A stretch of DNA of 64,000 nucleotides from Phoronis australis (GCA_002633005.1 NMRA01000324.1:314624-378623); one strand, 5' to 3'; shown: positions 46,206 through 58,046, counted from the stretch's first letter. Notes: a model not told the origin generated them from the sequence alone. Made by a program: numbers and translations.

Positions 46206-46290
46206 AGTCGCTGCATGGTGTAGTGGTAAAGTCGGCGACCAGCCAATTCCAGGGTCCCGGGTTCGACTCCGTCCTCGGCTTCTCGCCAAA
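46206..46290 (+). repeat. tRNA-derived SINE head or tRNA relic
   Basis: A perfect A box (TGGTGTAGTGG, about 46214) and a perfect B box (GGTTCGACTCC, about 46260) lie at tRNA-like spacing. The D- and T-arm stems do not pair well, so a functional tRNA is unlikely. The sequence downstream to about 46510 could be the SINE body, but its 3' end is not identified. Confidence 0.55.
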
Positions 46291-47045
46291 TCGTTCTTTC
46301 ATTGGTGAGATAACTTTATGGGTTATTACACGGTTGTATCTGCCATTTGACGCTAATATTGTGGTATAAAGGACTAATAATGACACTATATATGCATGCA
46401 AATTATTTATTCTCCCTGTCCAAAACGTAATGGTCAAAGACATGAAATTGTCCCCCTTCATCGAGGCACTCCTTACATGTATACCGTACCACCTAATATA
46501 AGTATCCAAACTCGAACTGAGTTATATGTAAGGATATAGCGAGTTGTAAAAATGGCTCTAGAATTTTGCAGAGGAAGGATCAAACTTACAACAATGGAAG
46601 TAAAAAATCTGGCCGTATGGGATGCCCGTTGCAACAATGACGCAATTATCTTTACTATGCCATAGCTTCCAGAACGTAGTGCATGAATGGTTTAAACACC
46701 CCCAACACACACAACATTAGAAATTGGCTTATTACTTGTTATTTCACTTTATTTGCCAGCATGGTACATTTATCTTTTTTTGTACAAGTTATGGTAATGT
46801 GACATTGTGTACCCATATAACGCATTGGTTGTGGATTCGTGAATTGAAATACACGTGCGTACACCTGTGTAAGCTTTTTAAATCTTCTAAAATCAGTGCT
46901 CGTAACTTCACCAATCTGTCCTCTGTTGTTGCTGAAAAAGCATGCGTTTTAATTTATCTGTCGAGCCTTCTCGTACTAAGAAATTCCAGACTGTCAGAAT
47001 ATAGTCTGACAGTATTTTTAGTTGTATTGTTCTGTTTTGTTATTC
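46291..47045. other. No recognised gene
   Basis: Includes possible SINE body and AT-rich sequence. A 114-codon frame at 46724-47068 is Leu/Val-rich without a domain and is probably chance. Confidence 0.35.
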
Positions 47046-47718
47046 TGTTACATTGTCATGACCCCTGAGTTAAGTTTAGTGACGATGTAATTTGTTAACT
47101 ACAAACTAGTGTGGAATTTTCTAGATGATTGGGGTCAGAACAGCGATGATGTAATTTATTTACTACAGTATAGTGTGGAATTTTCTAGAAGACTCTAGCA
47201 TGACAGTGATTAATGCAGTCTGGAAGATTCTAGAGACCAATATATGTTTATTGAATGATTGGGTGGATTCAGGAAAGTTCTAGACTGTGCCTGAATTGAT
47301 ATAAAGTCCCAGGACAATGCATTAGGCTATAAATATACAAGCAGGGGTTTTTGTTAGGGAGATCAAGTCAGTTCAAGAGGAGATCAAGTCAGTTGATTGG
47401 TCAGTTCAAGAAAGTTAATCAGGAGAATTACAGTTGAGTTGCAGCGAAGAGAATCAGCAGTTACAGCGATAGTCAATAGCGAACCAGCTATAGATACAGC
47501 AGGTTATTGAATCAACGAGTGTAACAGTTGCTGAACGTGTCTGAGAATTTCATCACAAGCCAAGGCTTCGCAGCATTGGCTTGCGCATAAACAGACATTA
47601 CGTCTGACGTTTTGTTTGAGTAGGCTTGTGAAAGGAAGGTCGGGATTAATAATGGATTGACTCGAACCAGTCTTCAGTCACTCATCTTACTGAAAGCTAT
47701 TAGCACCGGTCTGTAACA
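47046..47718 (+). mobile_element. LTR with TGTTACA...TGTAACA ends
   Basis: The 673-bp segment begins TGTTACATTGTCATGACC and ends CCGGTCTGTAACA, giving 7-base inverted termini. A TATA box (TATAAAT, 47328-47334) lies mid-way as in a U3/R boundary. A 64-bp tandem duplication (GATGTAATTT...AGTGTGGAATTTTCTAGA, 47084 and 47148) sits in the U3 part. The U5 part matches the relic at 16370-16548. The five-base flanks (TATTC, ACCTG) do not match, so the other LTR or a deletion must be considered. Confidence 0.75.
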
Positions 47719-47750
47719 ACCTGCGCCCAATCTCCCACGTGGAGAAGCGA
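47719..47750 (+). promoter_or_regulatory. Lys-type primer binding site, interrupted
   Basis: Just after the LTR, CTGCGCCCAA, then six bases TCTCCC, then ACGTGGAG recall the tRNA-Lys1,2 primer site TGGCGCCCAACGTGGGGC split by a short insertion. It shows the LTR was a 5' LTR followed by at least some internal sequence. Confidence 0.4.
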
Positions 47751-50514
47751 GACCTACACATACCTTCTTCACATTATTGGAAAAATAGCTCTACACTTTA
47801 GACCTTATAGAAATCTGTGGTCAACAACAATGTATACCTCTGTCAATGTTGCATAAACACGCGATCAACAAGCATTACTGAAGATGTCCCTAATGTTACA
47901 CGCCAATACCGTTGATGAAATACACCGTGTTCCGTCAGGATTTAGCCTATACATGTACACCTGTACATGTAGCGAGCGCTAAGCCTATTGAACTAAGTGT
48001 GTTCTGCCCGCCACCGGAGAACAACCTTGCCCTAATACAGACTCCAATGACTGTCTGTGGAAGCAGCCATGATTTTTATTTATAATTTTCCAAATGCAAG
48101 TTCAGCTCTCGCATTCAAGTCGTTGCTTGATATGTACTTTACGTGGATCCTTTGCTGTAGTATTTTTAGCTAAGCCTTAGAAGGATTGCCCAGGAACACG
48201 GTCAATCGAATACCACCCGAGTTGAGCAATACTGTACATGTAAGCATTGTAGCAAAGAAAATAACTTTAAAATGACAAAGCTGTAAAGAAACGGGTGATT
48301 GTTATGGGATTTGAATGTATACCATCAGTATACACAAAGTAACTCGTGTGTTTTGGGCTGCTAGAACAGGGCATATGCGATTTAATAAAATTGCTATTAT
48401 TTTTCATATATCACTAGTTTGATTGAAGTTTCTGGTGGTAGATTTAGCTTCAAGAATTGTTTGTTTGGTAAAACGTCATGTTACTTGTACACGAAACACC
48501 ACCCACGTCACATTTATGACAGTAATTTCTACTTATACTTTACCTGGTATTCAATCACAGTAAAGATGCAGGTACTGAGCCAATACTGGCGGTGAGCTCA
48601 TATTAAGCCTCTATACTACTAACATAGGCGAAAATGCAGGGGTGGGCCAATACAGTGCCAATATTGAACCACTAATGTTGCCATTACAAGCCCAATACAG
48701 GGATATTACTGTTTGGGAATTGGAATTGTTTCAATGCTTGATGTTTTTAACTCGTACAACGTTCGCTTTGTTGGTAATTCCAATTCTATTGCATGTGCAC
48801 CTGTGGCTTACGAAAAGAAAAAGGCTCTTGTTGATAGTTTCTAAATTAACATACATACAAAAATACGAATTATATAAACATAAACTAAGAAACTGGTTAT
48901 GTTTACAAAACTGTCTATGGCTGGTTAGTGGACTGGCAGCTTCACACAGTCTTCGACCTCCCTCCCAGTTACTGTACCAGCATTTCAGAACCTGTCGCCA
49001 GTCTCTTTTACTATGAAGCTTGCATAAGCATTACTGTGCTCCTGATCACAATCACTGAAATAAAACAACGCCTGCTAGTATCTTAGAAAAGATTCCACTA
49101 TACATTTTCCAGACAATTTATGCATAATAGAATAAAAAATACCTAAAGACACTGTGTAACATTCCATCACGAATCGTATTGAAAATGCATAATCTGCAAG
49201 AAATATTATTGTTCCAACCTTTGTTAAAAAAGTGTTACAGCTGGTTGTAGGACTTCCGTATCTCGTAATAAATATTTTCAGAGGCGACTTTTCATTGCTT
49301 CCATTTCTTCTCAGAATGTCTATTTCTTTAACATTCAAGAATTCCTAAATATACTTCAAAATCTGTTACAAAAAACTCTTGAGTATCAATTGGTGGATTT
49401 GCTCCGTGTTTACACAAAATTCATACTGATGTGTCCTTTTCAACTTTGCCGCCAAGCCTCAAGATGGCGCTGATCGGTTTAGAAATTTGTTGCTTCGTTA
49501 TGTGAATTACTTTCTGGGCAATGATTGACCGATGCCATGACGACATTGCAGCCATCCATGCGACTGATGGCATTGTTTTACTTAAAGTCTGAAATAAAGG
49601 TAAACTTATTTTCAATTCTTAATAATGACTAGATTTAATCTGTTTTCGAATCAAAATACATCATTTTTGCAAAAAATTAAACCTAAATTGCTGCAATATG
49701 CGGTTAGTTTTTATTTTTATATAATACAGCAGAACTTTTTGAAATTACTTGTGATATTCCGGCAATTTACATAAAAATTCTGACACATTTCAGTTTCATT
49801 ACCAAGCCTCAAATGGCTTAACTGATGAGCACCATCTTGAGACTTGGTGAAGAGGCTAAGTATTCCTAATTTCGTATTATGCCGCGCGTGCACAAGGTCA
49901 ATTATGTTGTCAAAGATATAAACACAGCAACAAAACAGTTATTGTTTACGTTTTACAAGATCAGCAATAGCCGGCATTGTCTAGAATGCTGATATTTAGG
50001 CGTATGGAGATTCGTTGTGAAGCAGAAGTAGAATTCACACTTAAGTAAAGCAACTCTGCATGAGAGAAACGGGTTGCTGAAGCAAAATTTCAACGCCACT
50101 AGATCCCTACAACAGCTGTGTAAACTTATTTTGTGGAGTTACGCAAAAAAAAAAAATATCAATCGAAGAGGAACACCCCAAGGCACACACTGCTAGGGTC
50201 TGTGGCTCAACCTCGCAATGTTCTCAATTTTTTCTATACTAGCAGGTGTTTCATGAAAACTGATGCTCAGCAGCTACTTTGAGCTGCTAAGCGAGAAGTT
50301 TCCTTTCGATACCTTACTTTAAAACAGTCAAAAACAGTCATGCTTGCGCGAAACCGGAAATTATAAACCAGACATTTGAGTTTGTCTGTTCCTCGATCAC
50401 CCCTGACGTCACTCACTAGGCTACGTATTAAAATAGAAAGGTTGAACTATATCAATTGGTTTGCTCAGAATTTTATTAAATGTGCATAAAACTTAACAAA
50501 ATCAGGACCAAACA
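47751..50514. other. No retrotransposon genes or host genes recognised
   Basis: No gag or pol similarity follows the LTR. CCAATAC(T/A)GG-type motifs cluster at 48570-48700. The longest frame (48642-49016) is Leu-rich and unsupported. An 87-codon minus frame at 49075-49338 is likewise unsupported. Confidence 0.4.
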
Positions 50515-50640
50515 AATTTTTGAATGCCTTTCCTTTTTTAACATTAAACTGCCTTCGAGTGGGGATTTGAAAACAAAAATGTTGAAACCCACCAATGTTA
50601 TTGTTGACGTTCATGGCAGACGACCTTCGTACACATCCAG
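50515..50640 (+). repeat. Interspersed repeat family C, copy 2
   Basis: This is the homologue of 9225-9400 (minus): shared TTTGAATGCC, CTGCCTTCGAGTGG, GATTTGA, ACAAAAATG and CATGGCAGACG blocks. Confidence 0.5.
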
Positions 50641-50659
50641 AATTCTCATGGACAGTACC

Positions 50660-51434
50660 CATAGGCGGACTTAGGGGGTAGCCCCCCTGTGTGCCGCAAA
50701 AAATAAAACCGCAAGAGCGTAGGGAAATGTTGATTTGATAAATTAACCCCTGTAATTAAAATTACACGGCTGAAACAAGATTTAAATGTGTACAGTTTTA
50801 GGGTTTGGGGGGCTCAGATCATATTTCAAGTGTCAAATTCGGAACAAGGCGCAATCGTAACGGAACTATGAGTAAGTATAGGCTCTCCCGCGTTATCTCA
50901 GGCGACCGGCAGTGGCGCTAGGCACTACGACTCCGTTTCCGTCGTCTGCTCTACTGTGCAATGAAGAAAATTACTTCCTTTTTTAAAGAAAATGGAATCT
51001 GAGCGATAATGAAAAAACAGAAGCTGCCGGTAAGATGTCAATTTTAATCGAAGCCTTAGTGAATCACTTAGAAACATATAATTATCTCTTTGTCAAACCA
51101 TATTTTTTGACGATTTCCAAAGCAATCGCGTCCTTATTGCCAACACAAAAATCGGATTTGGTCTTTTGGGCAATTGAAGACTATTTTTAATACAACACAT
51201 TTGTTACGAACTGATTGCACAAAATATAAAACGTGTAGTAAGCATTACAAAAAGAAGGTTTCGCGCGCAAACGCTTTGGACCATAGGCAAGTAGGTCTCT
51301 TAGTATTAAATTAGGGGCAAACCCCCTTCCCGAACTTCCCCCACTCGGCGCTATGCGCATCTACAATCGTTCTTTGAGCAAAAGTTTACAGAAAAATGTT
51401 GCTCCCATCTTTTCATGTCCTTGATCCGCCACTG
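50660..51434. mobile_element. 775-bp TIR element with GTACC target duplication
   Basis: The left end CATAGGCGGACTTAGG and right end (read inward) CAGTGGCGGATCAAGG match at 11 of 16 positions. GTACC directly flanks both sides (50655-50659, 51435-51439). The interior is non-coding. Ends and 5-bp duplication agree with the small elements at 7713 and 58047, so it may be a longer family member. The superfamily is not assigned. Confidence 0.75.
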
Positions 51435-52564
51435 GTACCGAAGTATTTCCGAAGCTCTGCTTAAGTCCGCTTTAAAAGCTTGTTGAGTGTCCTTTACATA
51501 ATTTGATTTCGGTATGAATGTATTGAAACTCTTTGTTTGTAAAATAACCTTTATTAAAACCGAAGAATAATTAATTTAGGATTACTGCAAAAACCAGCAG
51601 TTGCCTAAAGCAACTATATGTATGGCCTGACATCGCAAATTTCCACCAAACCCAAGTGTTCGTTGCGCTTCATACAAAAGTAGCTCATAAAGTCAAGATC
51701 AAACACCAGATAGGTTCTTGCATTCAAATGTTAAGTTACTAGTAAGTGAAAACATTGTCTGTAATTTGAAGAAAACTTCACATAAATAGATGTCTAAATT
51801 GCAGACAAATTTCTTAATTTTGACACCAGGTTTGCTTGCACAAACTCAATAGGCGTGCAAGTTAACGCAAAGGTGAAATACACCATGTTAATTATTTAGC
51901 CGACTTTAATTCAGAGTTTTGTGTTTGATTTAGAAATTCCGTAACCATTTCACTATTCACAATTTGGACACTTCAATGAGACCAAGGAAAAAATGCTTAT
52001 GCTTTTTATGCTGAGACATTTCTGGATGTTCATGTTTGCTATTAGTGCATACAAAAGGGCACAAGTACATTGCAACAGTGCCGCACCCAGGCACATCTTT
52101 TAAAACAAACTCTTCCAAAAATGCAGGATTCTATCAGTCAACTTACAGCCGTACAACGTATGAGTAATGTATAAGTTGCAGATTTCATTAAAATGAATGA
52201 ACAGGCAGTTAACATTTTGATATTTTATCGTAAATTACCATTCCTGCTTATAATCTTTACATGAGCATGGCTGCGTTGTAATATTCAATGCACTTTAGGA
52301 TAATGATTCTTAGGATGTAACTTAATTCCACCAAATCTGCCAGACGCAACTTCTTGAAAAAAGACAGACCATTTATCATCAGAGGCACCCAAGGGGCACA
52401 GTTTCAAATGTGGTCAGGAATATCCCAGTTAATGGAATATGGGAGGTGCACAGAGATTTTACTTGGACCTGGAACAGTTGAAACTGGGAACCTAGGCTTG
52501 GCTCATTTTTAGTGTCCAGCTTTTATGTTTCATATATGGTTTAGTTATGGGTCATCGGGAACTT
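51435..52564. other. No recognised feature
   Basis: AT-rich sequence without a supported gene. Confidence 0.35.
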
Positions 52565-52835
52565 CGTCGGCCTGTGTTGTAAATCACAGTCACCCTCAAC
52601 TTCTGATCATTCTCAAAACACCATAATACCTCAAGGCATGACACTTTGAACTAGGAACTCCACGAGTGCTCCAGTTCACACAAAAATCTTCCCAAAAGCC
52701 ATCGTCATATCTTTTAGTATTATAGTGTATTTGGGAAGATCAGACTCAGAGGCTGAGGACGCCTGTGGTATAACTCACAGGCGTCCTCAGCTTCTGGTCG
52801 TACCTAATACACTTTAAATATATACCACATGGAAA
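52565..52835. repeat. ~189-bp tandem duplication with strong hairpin
   Basis: The block CGGCCTGTGTTGTAAATCAC...CTTCTGATCA (about 52568) recurs at about 52757 as CGCCTGTGGTATAACTCACA...CTTCTGGTCG. In the second copy the sequence forms a 20-bp-arm hairpin (52748-52767 with 52776-52795) around GTATAACT. In the first copy the arms have decayed. Confidence 0.65.
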
Positions 52836-52855
52836 GACACCCAAGACTAAAAATT

Positions 52856-53348
52856 TCATAAGTGGTTCACTAGTTTACTACAACCGTCCATATCAAACGC
52901 AAAAGTCAAAATAGTTACACAAAACAAGGGATGAGTAAACCACGAGCGATCCTTATTTCTTCTTGTAATATTTACATTGTGGAAGCACAAAATTATGTCC
53001 AAAATCATATGATGCGTACTGTCAATGTGTCCCACGCGAGCCGATACGGAATTATCCGTTGACTTACGGATGAACAGCAATTCCCAATATATCACGGAAA
53101 TTTTCAGAATGGTCTGGATATGTGTGGAGCTATTCATGTCGTGACCTTCCACAACGATTCCGCTATTTCCATGCAGCATATTGCAGTACGCGGCGGCTTT
53201 TTGTGAAGATTGTTGTGCTTTGATAGCGAATTTGTTACGAACTTGCTTGAGTAGAGCACCATAAATGCTAGGCAATTGCATAGCCCTGGATGCTGCAGGC
53301 ATAAAAGGGCGATAGTACACTCCCAGAAATGTTACAAATGTCAAAACA
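52856..53348 (-). CDS. Predicted terminal exon, unknown protein
   Basis: An uninterrupted frame of about 164 codons starts after a strong acceptor (GATTTTATTTGCAG, exon base 53348, phase 2) and ends at TGA (52856-52858). It begins with a hydrophobic stretch (VLTFVTFLGVYY), then RPFMPAASRAMQLPS, an Ala/Gln-rich helix-like part (FAIKAQQSSQKAAAYC), and a hydrophobic C-terminal part with ILDIILCFHNV and HPLFCVTILTF. I do not recognise a family. It is the longest non-transposon frame in the window. The upstream exon is unknown; the exons at 54392-54728 on the same strand could belong to the same or a neighbouring gene. Confidence 0.4.
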
Positions 53349-53399
53349 CTGCAAATAAAATCAAATATAACATGCATATATGCATACCATAAGTCTGGA

Positions 53400-54391
53400 G
53401 ATAATCGAGTTAAGATATTTTGAACAAATCGATGAAAATCTGTCGCGGTTTGCTCGAGTTGCTCTTACCGGGTGCTAGTTTTGAGGGTTACGTGAAATCA
53501 CGCATCTTACAAATTTCACCTGATACCTTCCCACGTTACTGTGCAAGTGTCACGCACCACACTCACGCGCTTCGCTTAGTCTCGTGCTAGCCTTTTCCCA
53601 ATGGCACGTCAGTCAATTGAAATACTGTGTGGTTGTCGCGCGCGTGGTGAAAAGGTAAACAGTGACCAAAATGTGGAGTTGGAATTCTTCGCCAGTTGCA
53701 AACCATCCTGAATCCTGAATGCAATTCGAAAAATCATCAACAGAAATAACTTCTGAGGAACAGCGATGACTTATTTCAGAGCTGAGTCAACCAAATGGCG
53801 GAATTAACTGTGAACAAATTGCACAGATATCTCCAACCATGAGGTGAACAGTGGCTTTCATAGTATAGCCCACTACATGTACTTAAGTTTCGTGCTCGTA
53901 GTTTCTGGGCAGTGGGGGGAATATGAGGCGGAGCAGACAAACTAGATTTGAGTCGCTCTGTGAAATGTTGCAATCGTGTCGGATTTGGTTATTGTAGTGT
54001 TGGTATCAATGTTTTAAATTTACTCCTTCAGATTCTTCAAAAATGCAAGTGCATGCAAGTAATGAATGATTACTTATTTTCAGTCTTTATAACCCATGAT
54101 ATAGAGCCCAGTTTTGAAGGAGAATGAAACCCAAACAAAACCCGCGGTTTGCTTTAGGTATAATTGCACCACCTTATAACTTAAGAGTCGCTTATGACTT
54201 CGTATTAAAGTACAGAAGTCATTACCTACAAGTCTATTGGAATAGCTCGTGTTAGTGTAGTTGTTTAACCGGCACATGGTGAATCGATGAATAGAAAAAT
54301 TGGCTAACAAGATAGCGGCTCCAGCAAAATGGTGGAGAGCAGCAAAAACAGGGCAGGATTGTTTTAGTTGATGATATCGCGCTGTCTATCT
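53400..54391. promoter_or_regulatory. CpG-richer non-coding interval
   Basis: A local CpG-rich patch (53520-53660, with GCGCGCGTGGTG and ACTCACGCGCTTCGC) is unusual for this AT-rich window and could be a promoter region. There is no TATA box or defined start. The rest is AT-rich. Confidence 0.25.
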
Positions 54392-54499
54392 TTACGAGGT
54401 GGTGGCTGATATAATAACCAATGTTCCGGCATCGTCGGAAACAGGTTCTATGAAATCCCTCTTCAGCTCGTCCTTGTTGGCGTCATTGTATATTGCCAG
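54392..54499 (-). CDS. Candidate last exon, unknown protein
   Basis: After an ACCATACTAATATAG acceptor the frame runs in phase 0 for 35 codons (LAIYNDANKDELKRDFIEPV then SDDAGTLVIISATTS) to TAA (54394-54392). It joins in phase with the upstream exon across a 53-nt intron that has branch-like TACTGAC and ACTAAT sequences. No family is recognised. The short intron is near the lower limit for animals, so this join is tentative. Confidence 0.35.
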   Translation of the reverse strand: MAIYNDANKDELKRDFIEPVSDDAGTLVIISATTS

Positions 54500-54552
54500 C
54501 TATATTAGTATGGTTCTTATTGTCAGTAATTCTAATCTAAATCTGCTTGTAC

Positions 54553-54728
54553 TTCATCCACCTCTGCATGGTGCTGTTGTTGCTGATGCCCTCCTAGCTG
54601 TTGCTGCTCTAATCTGTTGGCCAGCTCCCTCCGCCTTCTGCCACCTTCACGGTCAGGAGCACTAAGCCAAACTCCCCGAAGTTTTTCTGCCTCTACAGCT
54701 TTTCTGTGGTGGAGTTTGACAATAGCTC
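54553..54728 (-). CDS. Candidate exon, charged Gln-rich peptide
   Basis: The acceptor is TTGATTCAGCAATCAGTTCAG (exon base 54728). The frame reads AIVKLHHRKAVEAEKLRGVW, then SAPDREGGRRRRELANRLEQ followed by a Gln/His-rich tract, ending at a GAA|GTACAA donor (54553). Base composition is GC-richer than the surroundings, which favours coding. The peptide is basic and probably helical. A plus-strand frame over the same bases (54399-54665) is considered its shadow. Family unknown. Confidence 0.4.
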
Positions 54729-55741
54729 CTGAACTGATTGCTGAATCAATAAAAAACAGCACTTTAAATACAATAAATCAACACAGTTTGAATTGTAATC
54801 ATAGTGAAGATCAGAGCCAATGCTGGTTATATACTAATTTGCGTTATCAAACAAAGAAAACGTTTTAGTGTATGGACCAATAACCATGGAATTTTGTCGA
54901 ATTATTTATGATGTATGGTCAAGTGATTGCTATTTTGGATGTGATTGATTTCAAACAACAGAGGTATGGACCATCATAAACGAAAATTTAGGATTTTTGT
55001 TAACTGATATCTATGTTGAACTTGAGGGTAAATAAAAAAAAATCTGAGACATGGCTCCTTGCATAGCTTGTAAAAATTTAGCATTCAAGCACAGTCGTTC
55101 ACATCTCAGGTTTCATTTCAATGAAACGAACCTTTTGGTCATGTGCACCACAAGACCTCAATTCTATAAGTCATTTTTGAAATGTTCAGGCCCTGCATGC
55201 AGTCAAAAAGTTCAATGACTCAGCTGGCTCAATTTGAACACTCCTAGCTCATCAAATAGAAATGTTACGTGTCAATGATGCGGGGCGAAGCACTAAAACT
55301 ATCCCATCATTTAAAGAAAAACTCTGGGATTTTAGATGTCTGGGTATATAACAGGATTTAAAATGACTTAAAGATACTAACAAACGTTTTCGAAATTCTG
55401 GCATTTCTCGAAATTAGATATTATGTCGCATGGGTTCACCGCCATTTTCCACTCTTCGGGTCAATTTGTAAGGATGTCTTCTGCTACAAGTTACTAGAAT
55501 GTTCATCAGTTCTTGTTTGAAATTGTGTTCTTCAAGCTCATAACTGCTTTTACCATTTGACACTGAGGGTAGATCGAACCATTAGCGCGCCTGAATAGGA
55601 CTGGTTTGCCTGTGAATGAGTCGCCGTCGGACTGGCTTTTAAGCTCCAAGCTCAAAGTTTGAGAAACGCCTATCAAAATCATGCATAATTTAATTTCAAA
55701 GATACCAAAGTTTTACATAATGAAAATCTCCCACAAAGGTT
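54729..55741. other. No recognised feature
   Basis: AT-rich. No further upstream exon could be supported. Confidence 0.3.
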
Positions 55742-56160
55742 CCCTTACAAAAATGAACTTAAGTTTTTCGCTGAAAACTTAAGTTTTTGGCGAAAAAACT
55801 TAAGTTTTTGGAAGATAACTTAAGTTTTAGAGGAAAAATTTAAGTTCTTCCGAAAAACTTAAGTTTTAAAAGAAACTTAAGTTTTTAAAACTTAAGTTTT
55901 TCGCCAAAAACTTAAGTTTTTCAGCACAATGTTAAGTTTTTCAGAAAACTTAAGTTTTTCAGAAAACTTAAGTTTTTTCAGGTGTAAAACTTAAGTTTTC
56001 ACAAATAAACTTAAGTTTCAAGTAATAACTTAAGTTTTCTTGAAAACTTAAGCTTTTTGAACTAACGAAACTTAAGTTTTTCTGATAACATATGTTTATC
56101 ACAAAACTTAAGTTTTTGTAATTTTAGAAACTTAAGTTTTCCTGACTTCTTAAGTTTTTC
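55742..56160 (+). repeat. Left AAACTTAAGTTT palindrome array
   Basis: About 18 CTTAAG cores flanked by A-runs and T-runs, spaced irregularly at roughly 15-40 bp. Decayed units continue to about 56260. Confidence 0.9.
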
Positions 56161-56661
56161 AGAAAACTGGATTTTTTCATATGTGGAAAACTTGAATTTT
56201 CTAAAAACTCTAAGGTTTCTATGTGATGAAAATTTACGTTTTCAAGTTTTTAAAATTTGAATATAGTGAGATATTTTTTAATTTTTGGTTCGAAATTTTC
56301 CCCATTATTTTCCAACAAAAATAATTATTTGCTCATGCAAAACCCACGACCGTTTAACCAGTACTGATTTAGTGCAATTACGTAATCATTATCGCACGAC
56401 TTTGTGAATTTAAATGTAGACGAACATCCGGTGACCGACAGCAGTAAGAATGCACCCAATGTTAATCCCCTGAGACACTGACCTGGTCAGTACAATGTAA
56501 TCAATAGAACTCATGCAATTCTTAAAAAACGTAGTTATTGTGCAAGTTTCCTTTGTGTTGAGTTGTATTCGTAAGGCAGTTTCCACCGGAAGTCAACAGT
56601 TTGAATTTGATAACGACAGTCAACTTCGAAGAAAAAGTCGTATGTTGGCTAGCCCGCGACA

Positions 56662-56724
56662 ATGAAGTTTATATTACTACGGGCAGAGCCAGCAAGAAGA
56701 CATTTCGCAAGTTTTGGAAGTCAG
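56662..56724 (+). CDS. Candidate exon 1 of small spliced gene
   Basis: An ATG in a favourable context (CGACAATGA) opens 21 codons (MKFILLRAEPARRHFASFGS and Gln), ending at donor GTCAG|GTTAGT in phase 0. The region is conserved in the inverted copy near 2440-2480, including the GGAAGTCAGGTT donor, though the ATG is not. Function unknown. Confidence 0.3.
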
Positions 56725-56981
56725 GTTAGTGCCAGAGAGCGTTCTAAAATCGATTGGCCACAATCGATGGTGTGATTTCCAACGACAGCCACTAACGAGT
56801 CACGCTGTCACATACCGACATGGACTCATTCTGTGTGACTTATCTAAACTTCTAACGCGTAATATACATCTGGAGGTCCATCAGAGGAAGCCATAACGTT
56901 CACATCAGGCTATTACTCTATTATATTTCTGTCTTCTGAGGTTGTGTCAGTGTGATCAATGTGTAGTAATAGGGGGGGGGG

Positions 56982-56982
56982 N
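56982..56982. other. Single ambiguous base in a G tract
   Basis: The n follows a run of about ten G; probably a homopolymer sequencing ambiguity. Confidence 0.6.
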
Positions 56983-57100
56983 GTTGGGTATATTGGCATT
57001 GGTTGTGTGTGCTTATGTCTATGTTCGTAGCAATTCTTGGAAGCTCCTGATTTTGAAAACTCATATCACTGCAGGTCAATAATTTGCAAGATTCACTTAC

Positions 57101-57370
57101 ATGTACCTCATCCACGCACCCATCCTAAAATATATGGGTGATGCTCAAAATTTTGGGCATGTTGACCTTTTACTAAAAAAACGGGGTATGTTCAGAGCTG
57201 TGCACAGTGCATTCCTGAATTACAGCTTTTTAGTGGACATGTGTCTCGTTTTCTCATTTTTTTGTTTCTATGAGGCTGACATTTTCATGCCTACTTCGGC
57301 AAGTGGGGGGGTGCTCGTTCGAGCCCCCCCTGGGTGCGCGCATGTGCCTGTTTCTCAAAATTAGGAATCA
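57101..57370. repeat. Interspersed repeat family B, longest copy
   Basis: This copy interrupts homology with the inverted element copy (between blocks at 56970 and 57425), so it looks like a later insertion. It contains TTTTTAGTGGACATGTGTC, TTTCTATGAGGCTGACA and GCCCCCCCTGGGTGCGCGCA. Confidence 0.55.
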
Positions 57371-58046
57371 CCAATGTAACTATTGTATTGCCTATTTTGA
57401 CTGATTTGCTCAGATTTGTCGGGAGGACCTAGGTTATTGAATGCGAAAGGACATTCCGATCCCACTACTAGTACCCTATCTGGAATACCCCCCGTCATAG
57501 GTCACAATGTACCCAAGTGAACTCTCACCAGTCAACATGTTAACTATTGTTACGCACAGTGAAACTTGCATAATTCCTATCTAATTGCACCAAATAATTC
57601 AATGCAAATAAGGAAAATCTGTGTGATTTGACTTTGGGATTGAGTATGTGCTTTCGAATTTTTACCGGGTTGTGGGATACTAGAATGTCGCACTTAAAAT
57701 TTTCACATTCAGTGCGAGTTCGACTGGTTTCAAATATTTCAGTGTCATGGTGAAAGTGATAGTTAATCTGGGTACAACTTTACCTAGGAGTTGAGTTGAG
57801 GTGAATATGGACTGACTAGAATGATCTCCCCATGTCTGTAGGGGCATATTCTTTTCCCTCTAGAAATTTGCTTGGAACCTCAATTTAATATCTTTGCAAA
57901 TGTCAGCCAGTAAAGTGATTGGTAGGACTCGGAGTACAGGATATAGTATTTTTATGTTTACTGTAGTACATGAGATAATAATTTTATTTTTACTGTAAAC
58001 TATTATGGTTACATAAGACCTCTCGTGAAGACCATGCCAGTATCTT

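Noticed and set aside
48642-49016. 124-codon Leu-rich frame
   Set aside because: No acceptor/donor support or domain; composition follows the local AT-rich sequence.
54399-54665. Hydrophobic plus-strand frame resembling a membrane segment
   Set aside because: It is the complement of the GC-rich minus-strand exon candidate, which has better splice signals.
55742-56160. CRISPR-like array
   Set aside because: Repeats are short palindromes with irregular AT spacers in an animal genome; no repeat-spacer regularity and no cas genes.
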